Shown here one piece after another: positions 10,817 to 23,600 of a DNA stretch of 64,000 bases. The position numbers were made by a program, and so were the translations under genes. Source of the DNA: Telmatactis stephensoni (Eukaryota > Cnidaria > Anthozoa > Actiniaria > Isophelliidae). The notes under the pieces are model-generated. The model saw only the letters and a program-made list of their open reading frames with translations. It had not been told where the DNA came from and did not search any database. Numbering within the stretch: the first letter of the stretch is position 1; the number at the start of each line of letters is the position of its first letter. The stretch covers positions 15,001 to 79,000 of the forward strand of contig JALIZF010001410.1 of NCBI GenBank assembly GCA_029948255.1, written 5' to 3'.

Positions 10817-11252
10817 CACGGTTCAACATTTGCTGAGCAACACCACTCGTTCAACAGTTGTTGGCAACAAATGTTGAACCGTGTATCATGGTATGTTAAA
10901 TGTTTCCCGGGGAGGTCGCCATTGTAAAAGGATCGGGTATGCTCGTCGGAAATTTAAAAAAATACCCATTAATAGATACCGGAAGTGTTTTAAGAAGGGC
11001 GTGACTGGACGATTTTTAACCTTTAAGCTAATGAACATAAAATATGATGAACATAAAATTGAACAGTCGACACGCTTTTGTTCGGCAAATTTCTTCCATT
11101 TGAGAAGAATATAGTAAGCGATGGGCTCTTTTGATACCCTAAGAGAGACCAGGAAATGCTAAAACTCTAAACTTCAATTTTAACACCTTTACCCTAAGAG
11201 ATACGACGAGCATACCCGATCCTTTTACAATGGAGTCCCCGCTTCCCGGGAA
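10817..11252. mobile_element. Nested foldback elements
   Basis: A compact hairpin at 10817-10883 (CACGGTTCAACATTTG and its inverse) is followed by a second element at 10920-11232. The latter has perfect arms of about 29 bp opening CATTGTAAAAGGATCGGG and closing CCCGATCCTTTTACAATG. The sequence outside the inner element (CCCGGGG on the left, CTTCCCGGG on the right) is also inverted, so the inner element appears to sit inside an older palindrome, or its arms are longer and imperfect. Confidence 0.65.
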
Positions 11253-12689
11253 TGTTGAAACAAGCTTTTTAACATGCTGAACGATGTTGCAGAAAATAGA
11301 GACGTGTTCTATTTCTGCAACCAGTTAATTGCCAACCAGGTACACCGGCCAGAGTTGACCATTGAATTCAACTCTTCCGGACTTGTTGCCAACAATTGTT
11401 GAACGATGTTGCTCAGCAATTGTTGAGGGTTTGGATGTGGTTAACTGACAATTGACAAATGCCTTACAATCTAACTGCAGACAACTGACATTGGTACCCC
11501 CCCCCCCCAATCCAGACCCTCATTGTTGTATAATCAACTTAACGAACACTTTTAAGTCATAAAAATCATTAAAATCATCCAACTGAGATGCCACTTTAAA
11601 GTTTCCTCTCCACCCCTATCAATGGGTAGCAAAAGGAAACAATTGTTTCAGTATTTTTCAGCCCATTGTTCATTCACTGTCTTCACTGATAAAGCTGTAA
11701 AAGGCGAAACGTCTCAAGCCGATCAATTTTGCCTGAAGAAGTTCTAATTGATTTCATTTCAAATCATTTTACGTTTCAAGCCATTTCAAAATATGTCAAA
11801 CTGAATGCAGATAAACGAATAGGTATGGAAATTATTTCAGTGTTTCCGCTTGATATCGAATGAAAACTACCCAGAGGGTCGACCTATCGTCAGTACGTCA
11901 CGTTTTTCTATGGCGATGCGTCGGTAACGCTTCGTTCGTGCTGCGGAATTCAAGTCCATGACGTCCAAGACAAGCATGAGCAGCCGAGGACAACTTTTGA
12001 TGTCATACTTGATAACTTAATTCATACGACCACTTCAGATTACACATAACAAACTACTGAATCATATCACAACACAATTAACTATACAACACCTTCGTTG
12101 TCATGCAAATCAATATAAACCCGGCTTGCAATTAGTTGCTATGGAAACCGCGGTCTTGATAAATCGACACGCCGATAAATTATTGTTAACGTTTTCTTTA
12201 GATAACGGTTAAGGAATGGTTAAGTAATATTGTCATGATTGATGTTATTTCTTTTACAAGATCAAAATCTGTGCCCGGAATCTGTGATCCTGATGCGGTG
12301 AAGCGTTATGTGACTCACGTGACATGTAAATTCGTGCTTGTCACGCAATGGCTTAATCGAAAGTGCCAAACAAATCACCTTATTGTTTTCGAAGATAGGA
12401 AGAGTTTCTTTTTGACAGTCTTTGAATTAACTAGACTTAGGATTTTAAATGACGATTTTCAATGTACAGTTTTGGCTTTTTCCCACGGTTTTTCTAGCCC
12501 AGTGAGTATTGATGGGTGGCCCTTGCAGGCGTTTTTAGTTTCGATAAACATTTCCTGAATCGAGACTAACAACTAACTGTACGGGAGGCATACTGACGGG
12601 CTCCTCTGTTATCTTTTTGCTTTCTTTTCCTTTTCTTCTCAGTTCTTTCCCTCAATTTTTTTTACCAACTCTCTTTTCCCATTTCTTTC
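11253..12689. other. Intergenic stretch, no gene supported
   Basis: Contains short TTGTTGAACGATGTTGC-type repeats related to the hairpin at 10817, a poly-C run near 11497-11508 and ordinary AT-rich DNA. The 107-codon ORF at 12235-12558 lacks recognisable features and is not called. Confidence 0.5.
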
Positions 12690-12812
12690 TCTCCTCTCCT
12701 CTCCTCTCCTCTCCTCTCCTCTCCTCTCCTCTCCTCTCCTCTCCTCTCCTCTCCTCTCCTCTCCTCTCCTCTCCTCTCCTCTCCTCTCCTCTCCTCTCCT
12801 CTCCTCTCCTCT
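12690..12812. repeat. (CTCCT)n pentanucleotide array
   Basis: About 24 uninterrupted units: a pure polypyrimidine strand of 123 bases. The ORF across it is poly-Leu/Ser low complexity. Confidence 0.95.
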
Positions 12813-13467
12813 TAGTCTTTACCTCTCATCTCTTTTTTTTCTTCTTCTGATTCCTTTTCTATTGTGTTGCCTTTTTTTCTCCTTTCGATTCTATTCAGGG
12901 TTTTTGTATTGTTTTTTCCTTTCGATTCTAATTTGCTTCCGGCAAACATGACGTTCAAAGTCCTTTCACTTTTGAAGTTTCATGATAGACTGCGTCTCTA
13001 CAATATATCACTTCTCGTTCATCTTGAGAGAAAACCCGTCTTTTACAAGGAACGGATGGGTTGGGTTCAAGTTAGTGGCTTTAAAAGGAAATCGAAGTCA
13101 TGAAATTCGAATTCATTGTTTTCCTGTTCTAATCTGATCTATTGTGCCAAAAATACCATAAGAGTTGATGACAGATTTGTTAAAAAGCATTAATTTATTT
13201 AGTTTCTTTTGTGTCGTACTATATTTTTCAAAGTTTGGCATGAAGCCCGATTTGTCGTTTGTTCACATCATTTCGACTTTCTGACTTTAATTTTGCATCC
13301 TTCCGTTCATGTTTTTACAGGAGTCTATGGGTTCCTATATTTTATTTTTTCTTTGAATTTTTTTTTCTTCGACTCTCTCGATCTCTAACTCATTTTTAGT
13401 AAATTTTCTAATTTTTAATTTCTTCCATGTCTTCCTTTCCCTCTCTCTCTCATCCTTTCAGGTCTCG
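12813..13467. other. Non-coding spacer between the pentanucleotide arrays
   Basis: T-rich sequence without a supported exon. Confidence 0.5.
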
Positions 13468-13677
13468 TTCTCTTCTCTTCTCTTCTCTTCTCTTCTCTTC
13501 TCTTCTCTTCTCTTCTCTTCTCTTCTCTTCTCTTCTCTTCTCTTCTCTTCTCTTCTCTTCTCTTCTCTTCTCTTCTCTTCTCTTCTCTTCTCTTCTCTTC
13601 TCTTCTCTTCTCTTCTCTTCTCTTCTCTTCTCTTCTCTTCTCTTCTCTTCTCTTCTCTTCTCTTCTCTTCTCTTCTT
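13468..13677. repeat. (CTTCT)n pentanucleotide array
   Basis: About 41-42 near-perfect units, 210 bases of uninterrupted polypyrimidine. The complementary-strand ORF (poly-REEKR) is a translation of it, not a gene. Confidence 0.95.
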
Positions 13678-14510
13678 TACCTTTTTCTGTCTAACTTCTT
13701 TATATTTAACCCAGGATTTCATATATAAATACCCAGCGATATCTTTTAATTCAATCATTGAAGCCAAGCCTTCTGCATCAACAAATTATTCCGTGGTATT
13801 TTTAACTTGAGAGAATCAATAACTGAAGCTGTTTCGGTTCATTGATCCGTCACAGATCTTGATGGAAATAGTTGGCATTGTTTAGTAATTGTTAAGAAAG
13901 TCATTTTCACAAATTGCTTTCGAATAGATATATAACTACATTAGCGCTAAAAATACGTAACTATGCCACGAAATAACTCTTAAATACATACATGGGCTTG
14001 TAGAAGCTTTTCTTGATAAAATATTAACATTGTACTCTAGTTTACTATCTTAAAATAAACTCTCTCAATTATTTCAAGCGCTACGAAGACTAAGCTTTTG
14101 ACCCCGTAGAATCTATGTAAATTTCAATACTGCTTCATTCAAGGTGAAATTATTCTTGATATTTCCCTGTCGGGAACCAATAAAAGAATTTCGTTTTCAG
14201 TCAAAGGAAGTTGACGACCAAGGAATTTCACTTCGTTTAGATTTGGCTCAAATGAATGTAATACTTTAAGACAATTTATGACTGTCAGGAATAATGACAA
14301 TGGCAAGCAAGAGCACTTTTCAAATGAATTTAGAATACAACGACAAAGAATCTAAAAGAAAACGTAAAAGAATCTCTAGGATTAAATTCCAGTCAACCCA
14401 CATCAATTTTTAAGCTTTTTTGCCCGGTCTATACACATGAATAGGGACCGGAAGTCGGGTGACTTTTTTGGTGTTTATGTTAATTTTTCGCAGACCCTTT
14501 TTACTCTTTA
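13678..14510. other. Upstream flank of plastin-1
   Basis: No exon, array or strong hairpin seen; AT-rich intergenic DNA leading into the promoter module. Confidence 0.5.
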
Positions 14511-14547
14511 CCATATAAGGATGTGTCTCAAAAAATTAACCAATCAG
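14511..14547 (+). promoter_or_regulatory. CArG box plus CCAAT module of plastin-1
   Basis: CCATATAAGG at 14511-14520 is a perfect CC(A/T)6GG serum-response-factor site. CCAATCAG follows at 14540-14547, 19 bases further on. A TATA-like CATAAATA lies near 14584 and the start codon is at 14690. The same arrangement precedes plastin-2. SRF with MRTF controls many actin-cytoskeleton genes in animals; control of this gene is inferred. Confidence 0.6.
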
Positions 14548-14689
14548 CTTTGAATAATTTAATTTTGGCTGTGCTTATAACTCATAAATATCCGCGGCAC
14601 TGCCCACAGATTATCGCACTTTCTTGGGTAGTTTGGTTGAATTTTCTTGGGTTTACTTGGGTTTAGTCGATCCTAAATAGTTGAACAAA

Positions 14690-17600
14690 ATGGCTGACAT
14701 TGAAGGAAGAACGGGAAAAATTCCCGAAGACGAACTTGCACTTTACAAAGAGGCTTTCGAAGCGGTGAGTAGGCTTTTAGTGCAATTCAATTTGATCGTT
14801 TAGGCTTACAGGGGTCCCCTCCGCCATAGTATAAACTTAGCAATAACAAAATTATTTATTCTTTTAGCTCGACCAAGACAATAGTGGTTTCATCGAAAAT
14901 AAAGAAATAGACACGTTAATCGAGAATCTTAGCCTGAAAATACCTGGACATCAAAGAAGAACTCTGAGATGCGAATATGGCGAAAAGATAGACTTCGATG
15001 AGTTTCAGGAGGTAAGATTTGTTTCATTTTATTAAGCGTGACTTATATGCACTATTTTATCCTTGTCTTGTATAGAGTCTTCAATGGTGTGTTGTAGTGG
15101 TGTCATGGAGTGATTACTATGTCGTCACTTTTATAATCGTTTATGTTGTCTCTTTGTGTGGATATCAAAAGGCAAATTACAACCGAAAGGAAAATTCGGG
15201 AGTTTCAGCGTCTCTTTCCTTTCGAGACGTATTCCCACTTATTGTATCGGGTAATCTTTGGTTAATGTTAAGCGTTTCCTGATATGTTTAATACGAGTTG
15301 AAAAAAAATGAGTTGTTCTTTACGAAGTTAAATGTACAAAGCGTAATTGTAACATGTATTGCAACATGGCTTGATTTATCATTTTTTCACACTTCATATC
15401 GTCATTACCATTACATCATCGTTTTCCATTATTCCCCTATGATTTATCCAAAATTCCGTGTGTTTTTTTTTTTTTTTTTTGATAATTGTTTTGGGGTATT
15501 AATACATAATAAACTAATTTTCTTGATCACTGTTCCGCTTGATCTGACGATCCATAATTTTGTTTTCCTAAAATTATTGTGCAAAAATCTGCAGTACATG
15601 TATGTACACTTGTACCTCCCCTTGAAATTGTTCGTGTTTAGACTCATCGCTCTCCAATAGTCCTCTTGAAACCTGGTTGAAAATTAATCATTTATTCACA
15701 TTGTTTGTCTGTCCTGATAATTTGCTTTTTTCTGTCAATTGAAATAGACAGCTTATTCTCCGTCTACAAAACATTCAATGATTCTTATTTGAGTAATATT
15801 TTAAAATCCTTTTCATGGAAAGGATTTTCATTGTTTAGACTGTAATTTCTGCATTTTGTCAGTTGTAGTGTTTCATAAAGGTTAAAATATTTACTACAAA
15901 AATATTCTGATCTATTGTTGATTATCTGGTTAATTATTGTCAGTACAGAATGAATGTACAGTTTATTTTATTGGTGGGATATCATTAAATAACAGTTGTT
16001 GACATATGACAATCATTGTAGTACATCTTTTGACCTTTGGGTCAGTACTTGGTGGGATATCATTAAATATCACTTATTGACCTATGACATCATGATAGTA
16101 TGCTTTTGACCTTTGGGTGTACTTTGTAGTATATTTTATTGGTGGGATATCATTAAATAACACTTATTGACCTTATGACATCATGATAGTATGCTTTTTG
16201 ACCTTTGGGTGTACTTTGTAGTTTATTTTATTGGTGGGATATCATTGAATAACACTTATTGACCTATGACATCATGATAGTATGCTTTTTGACCTCTGGT
16301 TGTACTTTGTAGTTTATTTTATTGGTGGGGTATCATTAAATAACACTTATTGACCTATGGCATCATGATAGTTTGACTTTTGACTTAGAAGGGGGCTAAA
16401 ATTACTTAATGTTTTTAACTAGCAGTGCCTGGGTGGCTGAGGTGACTAACATTTGTGCTTGGGCAACTGAAAATGAATTATAGTGTATGGTAAAGCTAGT
16501 GTGTCAGGGTGCCGATAGGGCTCTCTGGGCTGCAACCTGATATTTTTGAGTAATAGAACAGCCTTTTTCAAAAACTCATGAATGTGGATCTAGAGTACAA
16601 ACACTAAAAGCAAGCGTGCAACAGTTTCCACTTTGTAGTATTGAATAGTTGTAGTAGTTAAACAATAGAAAACAATTGAATTTGTATAAAATAGCAGTAC
16701 TTTTAAAGTAGTTTTTATGTTGTATTCTTTAAGTGTATATGTTTTCATTATAAACTTGCTCTTAATATTTCAAGTATTGTCTGAACACAGAATTTATGTT
16801 CACAACTCTACATTCTTTCTAGATAGTACTCAAGTACTCTAGTGCACATGCTGGCACACAATTCCGCGACTTTCTTTCCAAGAAGGAAGTAGAACACATT
16901 GGAGGAACTTCAGAAGGGTCAGCTGAAGGTACCACCCACTCGTACTCAGAAGCAGAGACGGCAGCCTTTGCTGACTGGATTAATACACAGTTAAGTGATG
17001 ACGATGAGCTGAAAAGTGATGGGAAAATTCCTATTGACTCAACTGATAACTACAGGCAGCTGTTTCAGAAAGTTAAGGATGGAATTCTTTTATGGTAAGC
17101 TACTATATATTGCTGATGTCTGAAATACAAAGTAATTTATATTTCTCATTTTCCTTCAAGCAATGACTATTAATATGATGATGATGATGATGATGGTTAT
17201 TATAATGTTGAGAACAGCATGATGATTGTTGTGATAGTGATTTAAGTGTATTGCTCAAGGATAATGTTACTATTGTAAATGAGGTGAAATTTGCAGCAAA
17301 TTGATGTTTTTACATCTCGTCAAAATGCATGACAGTATGATGTGACAGAAATTGGTTAATGATAATTCAAAAGCAAATGAACAGAAACAGTCTAAATTTC
17401 AGAGAAGCCTTCTGATGTGTGGAAAATATCAGGCTACCAGCTTTCTTTGATTTATAGTTTAGATTTTAGCCTTTTTAGTGACATCACATGAAAACTATTT
17501 ATTGATCTTGTTATTTCATGCTGATTTAAGGTGCTTTTCCATTAAGTTGAATCCACAGCTTTCTTGGATATCCAATTGTTAATGGTACACATTATCACTA

Positions 17601-20600
17601 AACAGTTCTATTACATGTAAATGATATGCATCATTTTAGAACTAACCAGCTGCTTTGATTTAATGTGGATGCTAAATGTGGCATTAATTGTCTGTGATAA
17701 AACCCACTAAGTGTTGTACTATTAGTGGTGGCTTGTGGTTGTAAATAGGCAAGGTAGATAACATCTGGTTTGCTTTAATTAATTTTGGTAAAAAACAGGT
17801 TCTTAAATTACCTCTTCCCATTTCTATATTTCACAAATACATCTAACTTTCCAATGATTGATTTCACATTTTATGTTTTCTAATTTCAAATATCAATACT
17901 ACTTATCACAGTAAATCTAACTTCACACAAACCCAATTTGATTACATGCATATCAATAATAAACCTGCTGGGACTAATCCTTACACATTTCTCTGATGAT
18001 AGTTGATTTTTTGGTTTTTGCTGAAAATAGCTTAGAACGACAGAACCCACAAATTTAGCAGTAATGACAAAAGATTAGATTCATACACTAGGCCAAGATG
18101 AGTCAAAATCCAGTTAGTGATCTCTTTATAAGCTGGCAAGTTTTGCAGGCAACAGTCAAATCTCGGAAATGACATTTTCCCAACATTAATGTATTTACAG
18201 TAATTCCATATTTATGTACCTCTTGCTTTCCTTTCTCCCATTCGCTTTTCATTCCCTCTCACCTTTCTTTCATTCATACTTTCCACTCTTAGTAAGATGA
18301 TTAACGCTACCGTTCCCAACACTATCGACATGCGTGCTGTCAACAAAAAGAACCTTAAAGTATTCACCATACATGAAAACCAAACACTCGTAATCAACTC
18401 AGCTTCCTCTATTGGCTGCCATCTTGTAAACATTGGACCTGAAGATTTAGCTAACGGCAAACCTCACTTGGTTTTAGGTCTGCTGTGGCAGGTCATTAGG
18501 GTAAGTAGATCTACACTCTTAAGAGCAGGTGTCAAATGAGAGGCGAGGATAGGCCTCAGAAAATTAAAAGCAGCTAAAATAAAGCCAGAAATGTTATTCA
18601 ATTTATCTTCCACCAGCAACAATCAGGAATATGTGCATCAATTCCTCTCACGAAAAGATTTGAAAAATCTTTGCAAAACTGCTTTTCATTTTAGACCTGG
18701 AAATTATTTTTCATAAGCTTTCAAATGAATGAAAAAGTTGTGGTACAACTCAATAGATCCTTATCACGATAGTGTGACATTATAAGATATTTGATTTATC
18801 TGAAAAAGAAGTTTACTATAAAATTGGTCACAATGATTATAGTAAAATTGCAAAGTTTCATAAAGATTAGCCTCCAATTGACGAAGAAAGGAATTTTTGA
18901 AAGTAAGCATTTTTACAAAGAAATGTACTGTGGACGTGCATCGCATGCATGCCCAGCCTTGTTATCAGGCTAGACACATACATTTCTTTGCAAAAATTTT
19001 CATCCAAATGCTTACATTTAAAAATTCATATCTTAGTCAGTTTAATGGCAATCTTTACGAAAACTTTGCAACTTTACTATTTTCAATGTGACAAATTTGA
19101 TAGTAAACTCCTTTTCCCGATAAATCAAATATTCTATTATGTCACGATAGGGTGATAAGGGTCTATTGCAGTATTGACAATTTGATATGGCACACTGTAA
19201 GTTTCCCACTCATACAAAAACAGCATCTACAATCACGGACAAAAATCCTTGAGACAGTTATGAAATCCATACATTTCAGCTGTTACTTGATTAGGTCGCC
19301 TCTTCCTTACAAGTTATTTGTTGAACCCCCCTCCCCCCCGAGCCAATGTTGTACAAGACGATAGCCCATTCTATGGACGACATTGTGCACCTACCTCAAC
19401 ATTGGGTGAGAGGGGGAGAGGGGAGAACAATTAACTGAACGTGATGGGTTTACTCAAAAATCAACATGTTTTTCGTTTTGTCTTAACCTTTTTGTCCGGC
19501 ATTGTCTATGACATGTTTTGCGCTTTTCGGGGGCCAGTTCAAGGGTATACCAAAAAAGCCTCTTGCAAAATGTTCACATCAAGTGTACGTATTTGTACAG
19601 GAAGTTGTAGATCACGGTCTTAGTGTATGAGGAAATACGGGACAAATTAAGTTTTCGCAGATTACGTATTAAAAACGTAGCTATTTCGCACTCCATAGAA
19701 ATAGAATAGCAATTTCCACATTAACGCTTAGAGATTAAACGTGGACCTTCTTCAAAGATATGAAAACGATTAGTTATCTTCAGAAAGGTCTGGGGAATCA
19801 GAAAATTAAAGAGGTTAGGTACCACAGACGTGTGAAGTCTACATATAGCAACTTACAGCCAGGCAGATTAAGAGCGACTTCCCTCACGCAATGATTTCGC
19901 CGAAATTGGTGTGCACTCCTTCAACATTTCCAATGCTAAAGTTAAGCATTGGTGCTGTTTTCGAGAAAGCTATCAGAATGGAGGTGTACGCAAGTATATA
20001 GCCATTTGCTTGGATAAAAGTTACAGGCTGTTAACTGCTTAGCAGTCCTGGTACACAAACGTGGAATCAGGGTCTGTTTATATTCTAAGCCTCACAATAA
20101 TTACCATAATTACCATAGCGCGTGGAAATATGTTACCAAATGTGTTATGAAATCAAACACTGAATAATAAACAAAATCGCTGGTCGACGATCGCGAAACT
20201 GACATGCTGCATGTCTAGTGCAACTTGATACAACCGAGCTATCAAATCCCAAGGGAGTCTAACATGAGTTCCCTTCTTGTGCTAAGTTTTGCGGTGCTGA
20301 TACTAAGTTGATCGTTTTCTTATATATATGTGGGTGTTTGTACCTATATAAACGGTTATAACTCGGTTAACTTCATTCAAATATTGCATATTTGAAATAA
20401 AACCACGATTAACAAGCCATCTTATCGGTTAACAGCCAATCTTTTCTATAAGTAGATATCAGTCAGTTCTTCTCTAGAGAAAAGTGGTGTAGATCGTTCG
20501 TTAACCGTTGAAAACAAAATCAATGAGGTTGTGAATCGTGCGAAATCTTTGTTTACCTGAAAGCTAACATATTGAAAATTTGAAAGAGTTCCTTCGAGGT

Positions 20601-23600
20601 TTTATTATAAAGAGAATCAAAACTTTTTGCCTGCTTGGGTAATCAAATTCCTCTATGTACAGTAGTGTAACGCGATAAACTGACATGTCACGCAATGTCC
20701 AGAGGAATTGTAACGCGCGCGCGTGACCCTGATCTAAAAAATATGTAGCGTTTTTAGATATTCATTAAATGTTAGATTAAACACAGACTTTTATTGAAAA
20801 AGCGATATTAATTTTTGGTACTTTGTCCTTTAGAAGCAATCATAAGATTCAGACTACTGTTACTGGATTTATAGTCTTATCTATTTTAGTAACGAGAATT
20901 AATACCGTACAATGTTTCTATAACTCTATCTGCGAACTGTCTATAGTTCTCACGTGTAATATTTTGTTCCAGTGCTTGTTTCCTCAGCATAATAATTGAT
21001 CCTGGATAGGTATATTCTTATCTTGCCAGAGATATTTTATATAATTTCGAGCATGATCGGCTTATTTCCTTGATATAAACCATGGACATAAAGAGCTGAA
21101 GTACTATAATCACGTGCGACAGCAACCAATAACTTTAAGAAGCATCAAAGGCTTTTTTGCCTACACAACTGTTATTCTTTCGTTATGATTGGTAATTCGA
21201 ATTTGCGTTCATCATGACAACGAGTGAAAAATTTAGTACAGACACTGTGAAATTTACGTAAACGCGCGATAACAGGCTTATCGTTTATATACAATCACGG
21301 ACAAAAATCCTTGAGACAGTTATGAAATCCATACATTTCAGCTGTTACTTGATTAGGTCGCCTCTTCCTTACAAGTTATTTGTTGAACCCCCCTCCCCCC
21401 CGGGCCAATGTTGTACAAGACGATAGCCCATTCTATGGACGACATTGTGCACCTACCTCAACATTGGGTGAGAGGGGGAGAGGGGAGAACAATTAACTGA
21501 ACGTGATGGGTTTACTCAAAAATCAACATGTTTTTCGTTTTGTCTTAACCTTTTTGTCCGGCATTGTAGGTAAAGTGATGTTGATTATTATGTAACTTTT
21601 GCCTTTAGATTGGATTATTTTCCAAGATCACTCTGACTGATATCCCTGGTCTCACAAGACTGCTGAGAGAGGGAGAAGATGCAAGTGTCCTTCATAAGAT
21701 GAGTCCTGAAGAACTGCTTCTTCGATGGGTTAACTACCATCTTGAAGCTGCAGGGTCTTCCAGACGTATCAACAACTTTAGTGAGGACATTATGGTATGG
21801 AAGCCAAGATTGATTTGAATAGTGACATAAGCATAAGCATAAGCAACATACACAGACTCAGTAATGTACTGCTCATTAGCAGTGCTAATTGTCTTTTCAT
21901 TAGTGACATAAGCATAAGCACAAGCAACATACACAGACTCAGCAATGTACTGCTCATTAGCAGTGCTTGTCTTTTCACTAGTGACATAAGCATAAGCAAC
22001 AAGCAACATACACAGACTCAGTAACGTGTTGCTCATGAGCAGTGCTTGTCTTTTCACTAGTGACATAAGTATAAGCACAAGCAGCATACACAGACTCAGT
22101 AATGTACTGCTCATTAGCAGTGCTTGTCTTTTCACTAGTGACATAAGTATAAGCACAAACAACATACACAGACTCAGTTAAATGTACTGCACACTAGGGG
22201 GAAGAGGGGAAGAATTTTTATGGAAGAAAAATGGAAGTTCCAGAGGATGGAGGGAGGCCATTTTCAAATTGCCTCCATTTCCAAATGTATTCATTTCTAT
22301 CATTTTTAGGACTCTGAAGCCTACAGCATACTTATTCATCGCATTGCTCCTCCTGGTAGTGGTGTAGAGCACCCCACTTCGTACAACTCTGTAAGTTTTA
22401 AGACATTTAATAAATAAAGATAAACTCACTTTTGATTATGGCAACAAGCAGGCAGCATGATTGAGTGGTCAGAGCTTTATTAAGGTTCAACATCTCAACC
22501 ATGCTACCTTGAAAATAGCCAATGGGCTTGTCTCCTGGCCTGCTGGGATTCTTAAATTATTATGTCAGTTTTTATTGCTGTTTATTATATGACCGTGTAT
22601 TTTGGAGCCTGGACACTAGCAAATCAAGCGATTTGATTGGTTAGATCACATCTCGGACCGGTCTAGATTCTCCGGTAATAACCGGTCCGATTGCATATTA
22701 AAAGTTGAAAACAAAGCAAAAAAAAGCTATTTCTCTTCAAGAATGTGCTGTTCGGCCAGATTTATGTCAAAAATAATTTTCATCAACTGATCAACCGTAT
22801 TTTTTTAGTTAAATCATCAGTTTAATTTCAATAAATTACAACAATTACAAAGTGACAGTGAAACAGATGCAAAATAAACTTTCATAGTGCTCGTTTATTT
22901 TTCAAAGCATTACTTATAAATTGTCTTATTTTGGACTGTTATTAGGTTCCTTGAATGAAAAATTTCATCAATTTTTCCTATACATTTACAATACAGTTCT
23001 TCAAAGGCAGGCAGTTGCTGAAGACAGTAAAGTTTTGTTTTTCTTTAGCGACTGAAAGTCCACAAACCTGCGTCCTCTCTGCTGCAGTCTGTCACCTAAT
23101 GTGACCGAAATTTTTACAATGTCCACTAGGAGACTTCTTGATGCCAGTGTTTAAGCCAAATAGTTCACACAAAAATTGTCATAAATGCAACGAGTCACAA
23201 TGTTGTCCTGTAGTCCCGGCTCAAAAGGAAATCAAATATCCTGAATTTACTTTCATGGTCCCAACGATTCAACCACCACAACACTATTCATTTACTCTCA
23301 ATGGTGTGTCAGATTGCATCCAGTTCTTCTTCTTTTCCAAAGCAGAATAAGGGCATAAAATCATTCACAAATCCGTTTGAAAGGTGGAAAGTTCACTCCA
23401 GTACGTGTCTAAATGTTTTTCATCGTTTGGTTTGTTCAATCTTCCCTCTTATGAATAGTTTTTGATCTTTCGCTTTTGCCTACATTGTCTCCTCCACAGG
23501 TGTAGCAATTACTTGACAAAATGATGGTTTTAGAAGAACTTTTGTCTTGTAAGTTCGTGCAAACGCAGCACGCTTCCCACTTCATGTCCAACTGGTTGTC

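Noticed and set aside
12235..12558. 107-codon ORF as a possible gene upstream of plastin-1
   Set aside because: No family resemblance, no repeated or splice support, in AT-rich intergenic DNA.
13450..13767. 105-codon minus-strand ORF of repeated REEKR
   Set aside because: It is only the translation of the (CTTCT)n array; no splice or start context.
19152..19623. ORFs in plastin-1 intron 4 as extra exons
   Set aside because: They overlap MITE sequence, do not match CH domains and would break the plastin frame; exon 4 to exon 5 joins perfectly without them.
21734..22165. 143-codon minus-strand ORF with repeated [11 protein letters not shown]
   Set aside because: Arises from the 79-bp minisatellite antisense to plastin-1 intron 5.
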